From: CAYPAV01 sp964408805 | GTDB taxonomy: Bacteria > Pseudomonadota > Alphaproteobacteria > UBA8366 | Direction of reading: 5' to 3' | Assembly (NCBI GenBank): GCA_964408805.1 | Contig: CAYPAV010000022.1 | Coordinates: forward strand, 1 to 64,000 | DNA: 64,000 bases | Shown: positions 1 to 9,064 of the stretch, in pieces | Layout: every line of letters starts with the position of its first letter | Position numbering within the stretch: the first letter of the stretch is position 1 | Notes under the pieces: model-generated | What the model was told of the DNA's origin: nothing | The model's database searches: none | What the model saw: the letters and a program-made list of their open reading frames with translations, nothing else | Position numbers and translations under genes: made by a program

Positions 1-234
1 AGATGACGCTCTCTCTAACTCACACCGTGGATCCGGTTAAGGGGGCTAGGTCAATTAAGCACTAAGCGGACATTGGACTCGCCGACGTCTGCTTAGGGCC
101 TGAAAGTAGACGAATTGCCAAAGCCCCGCGAATGTCCGGTTCTGACTCAATCCAGACATTTGGTGGGTGTTTGATCGGGCGCAAAGATTGACCCCCAAGC
201 CGGTACTCTGGCTTGTTCGCATCGATGCGAGACA
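1..234. other. Left edge, no gene recognised
   Basis: No open frame here looks like a protein. The stretch carries related short words in both orientations: GCGGACATT near 66, its near-complement AATGTCCG near 133, and AGACATT near 155. It may be a decayed or repetitive intergenic segment, but I cannot name it. The MFS gene on the minus strand ends at 235, so part of this stretch is its 3' untranslated region. Confidence 0.3.
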
Positions 235-1449
235 TTATTCCTCTCCCGCTTCGCCGTGGGATTTGACAAATGCCATGGCGACGGCGAACGAGCAAAGGCA
301 TGCCACCAATATGAAAGCATAATGCAGATCGAAATTGCCGAGTACGCCGGCGCTGACCGCGCCTAGTGCTCCGACGCCGTCCATAACCGCGAAAGTGAAG
401 CCCAAGGTCGTCGCCTCGCGCTTGCCTGAATGATCCACCGTCGAGGCGAGCACCACGGACCGAATACCGACCAAGGCTGTCGCGGTGACCACCATCGCCG
501 CAATGGCGGTCGCCGGTCCACCTGCCAGGGCGATACTGGCGCCGGCGACGGCGGCGATCACATTGCCGGTGACGAACACGGGCCGTCGTCCGATCCTGTC
601 GGACAATTTTCCGACGAAGGGCTGAAGCAAGGCGCCAAAGAGCAGCATCAGAGAGAAAGCGATGCCGGTCACCGTCGACGTCAATCCATGCACGGTCTGC
701 AGGAATAAGGGGGTCATGCTAAGCAGCGCTATCATTGCCATGCTGTAGGCGCAGATCCTGACGATCAGAGCGAGACCGGCGGGCCGCATCCAGACGCGCC
801 ACAAAGCGCTTGCGTCGGTCCGTGACAACGAGCTCTGGGTTGGCGGCGGTACATGCTTGGCGATGCGCAGGAACAAAAGCCCCATGATGGCTGCGGGGAT
901 GACAGAAATGAGCAAGGCCTCGCGCCACCCAACGAAGGCGAGCAGAATGCCAATGCTCAAGGGCGCCAACACGGCCGCAAGCGACCCGCCAATGGCATGG
1001 ACGCCGAGCGCTTGAGCCCGGTTTGACGGTGCTTGCTGCACCAGAACGCCGGTGGCAATGGGATGCCACACCGCGTCGCCCATGCCGCCAAAGGCCAGCA
1101 GCAGGGCGAGCAACCAATATCCCGGCGCGAAGGCAGCAAGGGCGTAGCCCGCGGCCACCCACCAGAAAGTCATCTGCAAAAGCCGGCCGCGATTGTCGAC
1201 CCGGTCCGCCAGCACGCCGGCGGGCAGGAAGGCGAGCGCCGAGCCGGTGCTGTGAATGGTGAAGAGCAGACCGACCTCGGCGGGCGATAGATCCATGGCG
1301 ACAGCCACCGCCGGCACGATCAGCCATATCGCCGTGGGCGCCCAGTCATTGGCGAAATGGCCCGTGGTGAAAGGCAACAGAAGCCCGACGCGCTTGGGTC
1401 GCGGGTCGGCGCGAGGCACGGTGGTGTTGGCAGGTAAGCGGTCGTCCAT
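235..1449 (-). CDS. MFS transporter, fosmidomycin-resistance (Fsr)-like
   Basis: About 404 residues with roughly twelve hydrophobic segments, a typical major facilitator. The first membrane segment contains GHFANDW, like the HFxND signature of Fsr-type exporters. The cytoplasmic loop after TM2 has the MFS motif A variant GVLADRVDNRGR, and a second copy, GKLSDRIGRRP, opens the C-terminal half. It probably exports a small molecule or drug by proton antiport; the substrate cannot be told. I prefer the ATG at 1449 because AGGA lies 7 nt upstream; an in-frame ATG at 1497 has no visible ribosome site. It is transcribed with the same polarity as the kinase gene upstream but separated from it by about 120 bp. 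Confidence 0.85.
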   Translation of the reverse strand: MDDRLPANTTVPRADPRPKRVGLLLPFTTGHFANDWAPTAIWLIVPAVAVAMDLSPAEVGLLFTIHSTGSALAFLPAGVLADRVDNRGRLLQMTFWWVAAGYALAAFAPGYWLLALLLAFGGMGDAVWHPIATGVLVQQAPSNRAQALGVHAIGGSLAAVLAPLSIGILLAFVGWREALLISVIPAAIMGLLFLRIAKHVPPPTQSSLSRTDASALWRVWMRPAGLALIVRICAYSMAMIALLSMTPLFLQTVHGLTSTVTGIAFSLMLLFGALLQPFVGKLSDRIGRRPVFVTGNVIAAVAGASIALAGGPATAIAAMVVTATALVGIRSVVLASTVDHSGKREATTLGFTFAVMDGVGALGAVSAGVLGNFDLHYAFILVACLCSFAVAMAFVKSHGEAGEE

Positions 1450-1568
1450 CCATTGATCCTGGGAAGTCGCAGGTTCGATGTCTGAACTCTGGGGCAAAGC
1501 AGACGAAGTTTCCAGCGGTCGAAAATCTCTGCTTTTGACCGATTGCGGACTCTACCGCCCCGGTTTAG

Positions 1569-3722
1569 TCACGACCTATCACAGGGCAACGAAACTGAAA
1601 CCGTTGTTCCCTTCCCAACTTCACTTTCGATGGATAGTTCACCGTCATGTAGCTCGACCAACGATTTCACAATCGCCAATCCGAGGCCGGCGCCTTCCTG
1701 GGCCTTGCGGTAGTCGGACTCTCCTCTTACGAACGGTATGGTGAGATCATCCAATTTCTCTTTCGGAACACCGATTCCGGTATCGCGGATGGTGACGATT
1801 AGAGTCTCCTCCGACGCCGTCACTTTTAGACTGATTTTACCGCCCTTAGGCGTGAACTTGATGGCGTTTGTCATGATATTTAGCAATATCTGCTTGAGTG
1901 CGCGTTGGTCCGCCGTGATGGGTGGTAGACCATCCGTCACTTCGCTGAAATAGGTGATCTCCTTTCTTGCTGCTTGTCCCATGACCATCAGATCGCACTG
2001 CGTGACTATGTCATGAAAATTCAGGCTTTCCTTGTGAAGTTGATGTTTGCCGGCTTCGATCGTCGATAAATCCAGGAGATCGTTGATCAGGAGAAGCAGA
2101 TGCTCGCCGCTGGCTTTGATATCGGCCGCGTATTCGACATATTGTTGCGATCCAAGGGCGCCGAAATATTGCTCGGACATGGTTTCCGAAAACCCGATGA
2201 TCGCGGCCAATGGGGTGCGAAGTTCATGGCTCATCATGGCCATGAAATTCGTCTTGGCTTGATTGGCATGTTCGGCTTCGAGCAACGCTAAGCGAACGTC
2301 TTCATCGGCCTTCCGGCGAGCGGTGATATCGACCGCCGTTCCCCGGTAACCTTGGAATTCTCCACCCTCGTCGTACACTGGCCGGCCGTTCGTCAGAAAA
2401 TACAACGTAGTGCCGTCTGCACGTGGATACTCGATGAGCTCATCGCGGAATTCCTCTTTCCGATCGAAGGCCGCAAGATGGTCCTCCTGCCCCTCTTCTC
2501 CGCCCGCTTCCACACTTCTGTAAAAGCTTTCGTTGACCTCGCGCCTGGTCTTGCCGATCAAATCTTCCGGGCGAAGACCGGAGGCTTCGTAGAAGGCTTC
2601 CGTCGCAACGGTAAATCGACCCTCGGCATCGGTTTCCCACAACCAATCGGAAGCGGTTTCCGCAAAATCACGGAACCGCCTCTCGCTATTGCCAAGCGCC
2701 GTCTCGGTCTGCTTGCGTTCGGTGATATCCGTACGGAGCGAGACATAATCACCGTGGGGCGTTTTCCGGTCTATGCTATGGAACCACTTGCCGCCGGGAA
2801 GCCGACGTTCGCCTTCCAATACTTCAAGTCCTTCGATTATATCGAATCGTGCGGCAATCAATTCGTCAATTTCATTGGCGTCGCGCGACGGCGAATTATG
2901 TCTAATGTTAGCGCGAATCAGATCCTCATATTGGGCGCCAATTCGCAGACGCTCCTTCTGATGAGGCCAGACATCAACCAGCGCTTTGTTGAAATAAACG
3001 ACACGTCGCTCGTTATTGCAGAGTAAAAATCCAACCGGCAAATTGTCTAATGCATCGAATAGTCGCCCTTCGGCTCGGGACACCAATTCCTCCGCAGCCT
3101 TCCGTTCAGAGATGTCGCTAATAGAACCAGCCATCCGCACCGGCTCACCTTGGTCATCCCAAATTGCCTCACCTCTTGCCCGCACCCAAATGTAGTGGCC
3201 TTCCTTGTGACGCAGCCGAAATATCTCATTGTAGGGAAGGCGGTCTCTCAGATGCGCGTCCACCGCTTTGGTGACGCCATTTCGATCAGCGGGATGAATT
3301 AGCGACGTGAAGGTTTCCATCACGTTTTCCAGCTCGTCATCCTCATATCCCAATATCGCCTTCCAGCGCGGCGAGAGGTAATCCTCGTTCGTGCGAATAT
3401 TCCAATCCCAAATACCATCGTTCGTTCCGGACACCGCGAACGCGAACCGCTCTTCGCTTTTGTGCAATGCGTTAATGACACGTCGTTGATTTCGATTGGC
3501 CATGGAGAAACCGAGGCTTATACAGAAAACGCCAAACGCCGCAGCTATCCAATGAATCTCCAGATGCAATTGCTCCATGACCGCCATTGACGCGCTCATC
3601 GACATGAACCGCGGAAGTACATGCATCGTTACAAGATCGGCGAAGAAGAACAGCGCGGTCGCGATTAGTCCGGTTAGAACCAGCCACGTGCCATTTGATG
3701 TTTCTCGATTTTTAGTAATCAT
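1569..3722 (-). CDS. Membrane PAS-domain sensor histidine kinase
   Basis: The protein has 717 residues. Two N-terminal membrane segments (about 12-35 and 55-75) enclose a short periplasmic loop. About three PAS/PAC modules follow (roughly 85-210, 215-335, 345-465), with repeated linkers such as DISERK and DITERK. The kinase core comes last. The H box SHELRTP carries the phospho-acceptor His499; the N box is NIMTNAIKF, the G1 box DTGIGVP and the G2 box GAGLGLAIV. There is no receiver domain, and no response regulator gene is adjacent, so this is an orphan kinase. The PAS modules suggest cytoplasmic sensing of redox state or a small ligand, but no cofactor residues can be assigned. The start ATG at 3722 immediately precedes the first membrane helix. 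Confidence 0.9.
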   Translation of the reverse strand: MITKNRETSNGTWLVLTGLIATALFFFADLVTMHVLPRFMSMSASMAVMEQLHLEIHWIAAAFGVFCISLGFSMANRNQRRVINALHKSEERFAFAVSGTNDGIWDWNIRTNEDYLSPRWKAILGYEDDELENVMETFTSLIHPADRNGVTKAVDAHLRDRLPYNEIFRLRHKEGHYIWVRARGEAIWDDQGEPVRMAGSISDISERKAAEELVSRAEGRLFDALDNLPVGFLLCNNERRVVYFNKALVDVWPHQKERLRIGAQYEDLIRANIRHNSPSRDANEIDELIAARFDIIEGLEVLEGERRLPGGKWFHSIDRKTPHGDYVSLRTDITERKQTETALGNSERRFRDFAETASDWLWETDAEGRFTVATEAFYEASGLRPEDLIGKTRREVNESFYRSVEAGGEEGQEDHLAAFDRKEEFRDELIEYPRADGTTLYFLTNGRPVYDEGGEFQGYRGTAVDITARRKADEDVRLALLEAEHANQAKTNFMAMMSHELRTPLAAIIGFSETMSEQYFGALGSQQYVEYAADIKASGEHLLLLINDLLDLSTIEAGKHQLHKESLNFHDIVTQCDLMVMGQAARKEITYFSEVTDGLPPITADQRALKQILLNIMTNAIKFTPKGGKISLKVTASEETLIVTIRDTGIGVPKEKLDDLTIPFVRGESDYRKAQEGAGLGLAIVKSLVELHDGELSIESEVGKGTTVSVSLPCDRS

Positions 3723-4173
3723 ATCGCGCGCGAGAAAACTCTATAACGCGTATCCGACACTCCCGATGATCAGGAGATCAATGAGAGTCATTAACGGGGT
3801 TGAAGCCCATATCATGGTAGCTACCGTCTATATGATATAGTTGGTATTGAGGTACCCTATAATGGTGATATCGTCGTTAATTTTCAGTTAATCATGACGG
3901 CGGAACCTATAGAATATGGCGACAATAATTCCTGATCCCGATCAATTTTGAAGCGCGCAGACTTGCAACCACGATCAGGTCTTTCATGGCTAAAGTTGCC
4001 CGTTCGGTAAGTCGTTCAAACACGACTGCCTTTTAGGGGTAAGCCGACATTCAACTTCTTGTATTCGCTCCGACTAGTGACGTTTGCAGTTCCGATTCGC
4101 CGTCATACATTGATTAGCGATTTCGGGCGGCGGCGCCGCTTTTGGTTCAACGATGGGACGACAAGAAAAATCG
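3723..4173. other. Divergent intergenic region, AT-rich
   Basis: About 450 bp between the divergently transcribed kinase (minus strand) and the thiolase-like gene (plus strand). It is clearly more AT-rich than its surroundings and holds no protein-like frame. It contains the 10-base palindrome GGTAGCTACC near 3815 and TA-rich stretches around 3825-3840 that could be -10 boxes. No operator or RNA can be assigned. It presumably carries the promoters of both flanking transcription units. Confidence 0.4.
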
Positions 4174-5355
4174 ATGAGTGACAGGACCCTTCGCGGCAAG
4201 GTCGCCGTCGCCGGGATCGGCGAGACGACCTATTACAAGCACGGCCAGGCGCCGGACTCGGAACTCAAGCTGGCCTTGATGGCGATTCTGGCGGCGGCCG
4301 AGGATGCGGGGATCGATGCCCGCGAGATCGACGGCTTCGCCTCCTACAGCAACGATCGCAACGACCCCTCGCGGCTCGCGGCGGCGCTCGGCATCAACGA
4401 ACTCCGTTTCGCAAACATGCAGTGGGGGGGCGGCGGCGGCGGCGGGTCGGGCGCGGTCGCCAACGCGGCGGCGGCGATCAACGGCGGGCTGGCGGATTGC
4501 GTTGTCGTCTTTCGGGCCCTGGCGCAAGGCCAGTTCGCGCGCTTCGGCCAGGGGGCCCAAATCGCGACGGTCTCCGGCGATTTCGCCATGGCCCACCCCT
4601 ACGGACTGATGTCGCCGGCGCAGCGCTTTGCCATGAAGATGATGCGATTCATGCATGATCATGGTGTAAAGCACGAGGCTCAGCGCGCGATCGCGATGGC
4701 CTCCTACCACCATGCCCAGGCCAACCCCCGGGCGGTGATGTACGGCCGGCCGCTGGACGAGGAGAAATACGAAGATTCGCGCTGGATCGTGGAGCCCTGG
4801 CGGCTCTTCGATTGCTGCCAGGAGAATGACGGCGCGGCCGCCCTGATCCTAGTCTCGGCCGAGCGCGCGAAGGACTTGCCGCACAAGCCGACCTATCTCC
4901 TCGCTGCCGTCTCGGGCTCGGATCATCGCTGTGCAGCCCCTTCGCACAACGCGCCCAACTATGCGAGTTCCAGCTTCTCGAGCGTGGCCCCTCACTTGTA
5001 TGAGATGTCCGGAGTGACGGCGAAAGACGTCGATGTTTGCCAAAACTACGAAAATTTTACCGGCGGGGTATTGATGAGCCTCGTCGAACACGGGTTTTTC
5101 GCGGCCGAGGAAGCCAACGAGTTCCTGACCGTAGAGAACCTGGTGGCCCCGACCGGAAAACTGCCGCTCAACACCAGCGGCGGCAATCTCGCGGAATGCT
5201 ATATGCACGGGCTTGAGCTTCAAATCGAGGCGATCCGGCAAATTCGCGAGACGTCCACCAGTCAAGTTCCGGACGCGGCGATCTCCATGGTTTGTTCGGG
5301 GCCGATGGTGACCCCTGTCAGCAGTCTTATTTTCGGGTCGGAGGCCACGCTCTGA
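4174..5355 (+). CDS. Thiolase-fold protein, SCP2/Ltp2-like, probable acyl-CoA lyase
   Basis: About 393 residues with the thiolase fold typical of the SCPx/Ltp2 acetyltransferase-like group (GKVAVAGIGET at the start, NTSGGNLAECYMHG near the end). Where ordinary thiolases carry the nucleophilic Cys, this protein has a run of seven glycines after Trp84. That matches the Ltp2-type branch, which works as a retro-aldol lyase on CoA esters in complex with a DUF35 protein. The DUF35 gene follows directly with a one-base stop/start overlap (TGATG at 5353-5357), so the two are probably translationally coupled and form a complex. ATG 4174 is preferred over ATG 4153 because family members begin near the MSDR sequence. 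The lyase rather than thiolase activity is inference. Confidence 0.85.
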   Translation: MSDRTLRGKVAVAGIGETTYYKHGQAPDSELKLALMAILAAAEDAGIDAREIDGFASYSNDRNDPSRLAAALGINELRFANMQWGGGGGGGSGAVANAAAAINGGLADCVVVFRALAQGQFARFGQGAQIATVSGDFAMAHPYGLMSPAQRFAMKMMRFMHDHGVKHEAQRAIAMASYHHAQANPRAVMYGRPLDEEKYEDSRWIVEPWRLFDCCQENDGAAALILVSAERAKDLPHKPTYLLAAVSGSDHRCAAPSHNAPNYASSSFSSVAPHLYEMSGVTAKDVDVCQNYENFTGGVLMSLVEHGFFAAEEANEFLTVENLVAPTGKLPLNTSGGNLAECYMHGLELQIEAIRQIRETSTSQVPDAAISMVCSGPMVTPVSSLIFGSEATL

Positions 5356-5807
5356 TGTCTCAATCCAGTTTCTATCTGTCCGAGGGCCTTCCCGCCCCCG
5401 TCCCCGAGGTCGACGGGCTGAGTGCTCCCTATTGGGAAGGCCTTCGGGAGGAGAAGATCCGTATCCAGAAATGTAACGATTGCGACACCCATCTTTGGGG
5501 TCCCGAATGGATCTGTCACGGCTGCCGGTCGTTTGATCTCGGATGGATCGAGATCGAGGGGAAGGGTCGCATCTATAGCTGGGAACGGGTCTGGCATCCG
5601 GTCCACCCCGCCTTGCGGGAACACGGACCCTATATCGTGGTTCTGGTCGAATTGCCGGCGGCGGGAAATATCCGCATGGTCGGCAACCTGTTGGGCGATC
5701 CCGAACAGGAGGTCGTGATCGGTAGCGACGTCGAGGCGGTCTTCGAGCATCATGCGGCCGCGGATCCGGCCTTTACCTTGTTACAATGGAAGTGCATCGG
5801 CGGTTAA
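5355..5807 (+). CDS. DUF35 / OB-fold acyl-CoA-associated zinc-ribbon protein
   Basis: 150 residues. The N-terminal zinc ribbon has two CxxC pairs, CNDC and CHGC, 11 residues apart. An OB-fold of the ChsH2/DUF35 type follows (GRIYSWERVWHP and the strands after it). Known members bind a partner thiolase-fold enzyme and are needed for its activity on acyl-CoA, as in the steroid side-chain lyase Ltp2-DUF35. The start codon overlaps the stop of the thiolase-like gene by one base, which supports a stoichiometric complex. An ATG further upstream at 5292 would run inside the thiolase gene and is unlikely. Confidence 0.88.
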   Translation: MSQSSFYLSEGLPAPVPEVDGLSAPYWEGLREEKIRIQKCNDCDTHLWGPEWICHGCRSFDLGWIEIEGKGRIYSWERVWHPVHPALREHGPYIVVLVELPAAGNIRMVGNLLGDPEQEVVIGSDVEAVFEHHAAADPAFTLLQWKCIGG

Positions 5808-5825
5808 GGACGGAGGGTTTTGGGA

Positions 5826-7031
5826 ATGGAAGATTATGTGATCAACGAGGAAAATCGCTGGCGGATGGAGAGTCCGGGAGACGAGGGCTGGGAATACTCG
5901 GCCCGGGCGGACGCGGCGAAGAAATACTTCATCATCTCGACCGATTGCCATGCCAACGAGCCGGCCGATCTTTGGACGAAGCGGATCGAACCTGAATTTC
6001 GCGATCGCCTGCCCCGGGTCGAGACCGACGAGAAGGGTGTCCAATGGCGCGTCTCGGAGGGTTATCGTCCCGACCGATTGCGCGTCGGCGGCTTCGTCGG
6101 CGAGGATCAACTTCGCGTCCAGGCGGGTGCCGATCCCGAGCAGCGGATCAAGGACAATGCCGAGGACGGGGTCGATGTCGAGCTGGTCTTCCCGAACAAG
6201 GGGCTCGCCATGTGGGCGACGCCGGATCCCGTTTTCTCGATGGCGCAATGCCGGGTCTTCAACACTTGGGCTTGGGAGGTCTTCGGCGCCTACAAGGAAC
6301 AGATGATCCCGGTCGCCTGCCTGGCCACCGGCGACCTTGAGGGATCAATGAAGGAAATCGAACGGGTCGCCAAGCTCGGCTACAAGTGCCTGACGCTTCC
6401 GTGCAAGCCGATCTGGGGCGCGCATGACGTCGACCACGTCAACTACAACCTGCCGCATTTCGATCCCATGTGGGCGCTGATCCAGGAATGCGACCTGCCG
6501 ATGACCTTCCATGTCTCGACCGGGCGCGATCCCAGGGCATCGCGCGGCAATGGGGGCGCCATCATCAACTACGTCACCCACTCGCTCTCGCCGACGATCG
6601 AGCCGATTGCCAATCTCTGTGCGTCGGGCGTTCTGGAGCGCTTTCCGAAACTTCGGTTCGCGAGCGTCGAGGCGGGGATCGGCTGGGTGCCCTGGCTCCT
6701 CGATGCGATGGACGAGGCTTTCCTGAAGCACCACATGTGGACCCGCCCGAAATTGCAGGGCTTGCCGAGCGACTATTTCCGGGCCCATGGTGGGGCGACC
6801 TTCCAGGAGGATCCCTCGGGCCTCAAGCTGGCGGAGGAATACGACCTGCTCGACAACTTCATGTGGGCGAACGACTATCCCCATCACGAAGGCACTTGGC
6901 CGCATTCGGCACCCGCGATCGAGCGCATGATGGACACCCTGGACGACGTCCAAAGGGCCAAGATATTGGGTCTCAACGCCGCCAAATTCCTCGGCGTCGA
7001 GGTGCCGGAGCATCAGAGGATCGATCGATGA
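5826..7031 (+). CDS. Amidohydrolase-2 family metal-dependent hydrolase
   Basis: 401 residues of the amidohydrolase-2 TIM-barrel family, which includes ACMSD-type decarboxylases. The start of strand 1 reads STDCHANEP, a metal-site variant in which DxH takes the place of HxH. Later metal and active-site segments are TFHVSTG, SVEAGIGWVP and WANDYPHHEGTWP. The reaction could be a hydrolysis or a non-oxidative decarboxylation; neighbours in CoA-linked catabolism favour ring or side-chain degradation. ATG 5826 has GGAGGG about 9 nt upstream, better than the alternative TTG at 5820. The stop overlaps the start of the luciferase-like gene (ATGA at 7028-7031), so both belong to the operon that begins at 4174. 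Confidence 0.87.
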   Translation: MEDYVINEENRWRMESPGDEGWEYSARADAAKKYFIISTDCHANEPADLWTKRIEPEFRDRLPRVETDEKGVQWRVSEGYRPDRLRVGGFVGEDQLRVQAGADPEQRIKDNAEDGVDVELVFPNKGLAMWATPDPVFSMAQCRVFNTWAWEVFGAYKEQMIPVACLATGDLEGSMKEIERVAKLGYKCLTLPCKPIWGAHDVDHVNYNLPHFDPMWALIQECDLPMTFHVSTGRDPRASRGNGGAIINYVTHSLSPTIEPIANLCASGVLERFPKLRFASVEAGIGWVPWLLDAMDEAFLKHHMWTRPKLQGLPSDYFRAHGGATFQEDPSGLKLAEEYDLLDNFMWANDYPHHEGTWPHSAPAIERMMDTLDDVQRAKILGLNAAKFLGVEVPEHQRIDR

Positions 7032-8335
7032 AGTTCGGACTGTTCTACGAACACCAACTGCCGCGGCCCTGGGGTGAGGATTCCGAATACGAGCTGCTGC
7101 AGGAAGCGATCGAGCAGGTGGAATTGGGCGATGCGCTCGGCTTCGATTATGTCTGGGAAGTCGAGCACCATTTCCTCGAGGAATATTCCCATTCCTCCGC
7201 CCCAGAGGTGTTTCTGGCGGCCTGTGCCCGCAATACGAAACAGATTCGTCTCGGCCACGGCGTCGTCCTGACCGCCCCCGCCTACAATCACCCGGCACGG
7301 GTGGCCGAACGCATCGCGACCCTCGATCTGATCTCGAACGGCCGGGTCGATTGGGGGACCGGCGAGTCGGCCTCCCGCATCGAGCTAGAGGGTTTCGGTG
7401 TCGATCCCGACCATAAGAAGGCGATGTGGGCGGAAGGGCTCGAACAGGCCGCCAACATGATGGCGATGTCGCCCTATCCCGGCTACGAGGGCGAGTTCTT
7501 CTCGATGCCCTGCCGTAACGTCCTGCCGAAGCCGCGCCAGAAACCGCACCCGCCGATCTGGGTCGCCTGCTCGCGGCGCGAAACCATCCATGCCGCCGCC
7601 CGCGCCGGAATCGGCGCCCTCGTTTTCGCCTTCATCGATCCGACCGAAGCCGGGAAATGGGTCGGCGAGTATTACGACATCATCAAATCCGAGGAATGCC
7701 GGCCGATCGGCCATTCGGTGAATGCGAACATCGCGATGGTGACGGGCTTCTCGGTCCACGAGGACGCCGCCGAGGCGAAGCGCCGGGGTGCCGAGGGTTT
7801 CCAGTTCTTCGGCTACAGTCTCGGCCATTACTACGTCTACGGCCATCACGAACCGGGCCGGACCGATATCTGGAACCGCTTCGAGCAGGCCAAGAAGGAC
7901 ATCGAGGATGTCGGGGCCGGCAGCGGCATCGGGACGCCAGAGGAAGTCGCCGGCCACCTCCAGAAATTCGCCGATACCGGTGTCGATCAGGTGATTTTCA
8001 TCCAGCAGGGCGGACGCAACGACGGCGGGCACATCAAGGAGTCGATCGAGCTCTTCGCCGAGAAGGTGATGCCGCAATTCAAGACCGCCGAGGCCGAACG
8101 CGAGGCCAAGAAGGCGGCCGAATTGGCGCCCTATATCGAGGCCGCGCTTGCCCGGAAGGACTGGCTCCCGGCGATCGAGGCAGGCGATCTCCCCCGTGTC
8201 GCCGCCTACGGCAAGAACATCCTCCAGACCGACCAGGACCAGAGCGCCAAATCCAGCCACCACGCCGCGGCCGACATCATGATGCCGATGCAGGACCCGC
8301 TGGCGGCGCGAAAGGAAAACGCCGGCGACGATTGA
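7028..8335 (+). CDS. LLM-class flavin-dependent monooxygenase, luciferase-like
   Basis: 435 residues of the bacterial luciferase-like TIM barrel. Recognisable parts are the first strand MKFGLFYEHQLP, the motif YVWEVEHHFLEEYSHSSAPEV (split over two helices), the segment ARVAERIATLDLISNGRVDWGTGES and PPIWVACSR. The EHHF segment resembles FMN-dependent luciferase relatives more than the F420 reductase branch. The last 60 or so residues form an Ala/Lys-rich tail beyond the barrel. The frame stays open far upstream inside the amidohydrolase gene, but that is a high-GC artefact; the ATG at 7028 overlaps the previous stop. It is the last gene of the thiolase/DUF35/amidohydrolase operon and probably oxygenates that pathway's intermediate. 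Confidence 0.87.
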   Translation: MKFGLFYEHQLPRPWGEDSEYELLQEAIEQVELGDALGFDYVWEVEHHFLEEYSHSSAPEVFLAACARNTKQIRLGHGVVLTAPAYNHPARVAERIATLDLISNGRVDWGTGESASRIELEGFGVDPDHKKAMWAEGLEQAANMMAMSPYPGYEGEFFSMPCRNVLPKPRQKPHPPIWVACSRRETIHAAARAGIGALVFAFIDPTEAGKWVGEYYDIIKSEECRPIGHSVNANIAMVTGFSVHEDAAEAKRRGAEGFQFFGYSLGHYYVYGHHEPGRTDIWNRFEQAKKDIEDVGAGSGIGTPEEVAGHLQKFADTGVDQVIFIQQGGRNDGGHIKESIELFAEKVMPQFKTAEAEREAKKAAELAPYIEAALARKDWLPAIEAGDLPRVAAYGKNILQTDQDQSAKSSHHAAADIMMPMQDPLAARKENAGDD

Positions 8336-8356
8336 GGCGAACTGCCCTCCGCCTCA
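8333..8356. terminator. Hairpin between convergent genes
   Basis: TGAGGCG (8333-8339) and CGCCTCA (8350-8356) form a 7-bp stem with a 10-nt loop. The arms contain the stop codons of the two convergent genes. There is no T tract on either strand, so a bidirectional terminator role is only suggested by the position. Confidence 0.3.
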
Positions 8357-9064
8357 CCAAGTCTCCCCAAACGGCCGGATCTTGACGTCGAAGCTCCAGG
8401 TCGATTGCGGCTGGTGGGCGACATGGAAAAATTCCGCCGCGATATCATCCGGCTTGGCGAAGGCTTCGTCGGGAAGGTCCGGGCTCCGACGTTCGCGCAC
8501 CCACCAGATATCGATCATGGCATCGACCGTAATATGGGCGACGTGGAGCCCTTGGGGGCCAAGCTCGCGCGCTAGGGCTTCGGCCAGGATGCGCTGGGCG
8601 CTCTTGCTGGGCGCGAAGCCCGTGAAATGCGGCTTGCCGCGCCAAGCCCCCGTGTTGCCGGTCACGAGCAGGGCGGCCTCGCCGAGCTCGACCATGTCGG
8701 GGCAGAGTTCTTGGGCCAAAACCAGAAGGGCTGTCGTGTTGACGCGGAAGGTGTTCTCGAAGGCCGCCGGATCGATCTCGGTATAGTGCGCGAAGACGGC
8801 CGCGGCGGCATTCAGCATCACGACCTTGGGCGTGCCCATCTCCGACTTGATCCGGCCGAGCGTCTCGCGGAAGGCATCAAGATCGGCGATATCGACCGGG
8901 TAGGCGACGGTATCGGGAACCTCATCGGCCAGCTTCTCCAGCCGGCTTGCCTTCCGGGCGATCATGGCGACCCGGTAGCCGCCCTTCGCGAAGCGCCGCA
9001 CCAGCGCCTGGCCGGTCCCGCCGCCGACGCCGACGACAACGGCAACCGGTTTCGGATCGCTCAT
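8354..9064 (-). CDS. SDR-fold protein lacking the catalytic Tyr
   Basis: 236 residues of the short-chain dehydrogenase fold. The nucleotide-binding loop is VGVGGGTGQALVRRFAKGGY and the structural motif is LNAAA in place of NNAG. At the YxxxK position the sequence reads FAPSK, so the usual Tyr is Phe150 while Lys154 is kept. This could be a divergent SDR subfamily with altered chemistry or a non-catalytic partner. The start overlaps the preceding SDR stop (TCAT at 9061-9064 on the plus strand, an ATGA overlap), so the two SDRs are co-translated, with the LLM gene ahead of them. The longer frame to 9262 overlaps the neighbour and is not the start. Confidence 0.82.
   Translation of the reverse strand: MSDPKPVAVVVGVGGGTGQALVRRFAKGGYRVAMIARKASRLEKLADEVPDTVAYPVDIADLDAFRETLGRIKSEMGTPKVVMLNAAAAVFAHYTEIDPAAFENTFRVNTTALLVLAQELCPDMVELGEAALLVTGNTGAWRGKPHFTGFAPSKSAQRILAEALARELGPQGLHVAHITVDAMIDIWWVRERRSPDLPDEAFAKPDDIAAEFFHVAHQPQSTWSFDVKIRPFGETW

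Noticed and set aside
4420..4460. GC-rich glycine run as a sequencing artefact breaking the thiolase
   Set aside because: The frame stays open and the family on both sides of the run is intact; glycine-rich loops occur at this place in Ltp2-like proteins.
6470..7027. In-frame extension of the LLM gene to a 621-residue protein
   Set aside because: It lies inside the amidohydrolase gene, shows no family resemblance, and a good ATG overlapping the previous stop exists at 7028.
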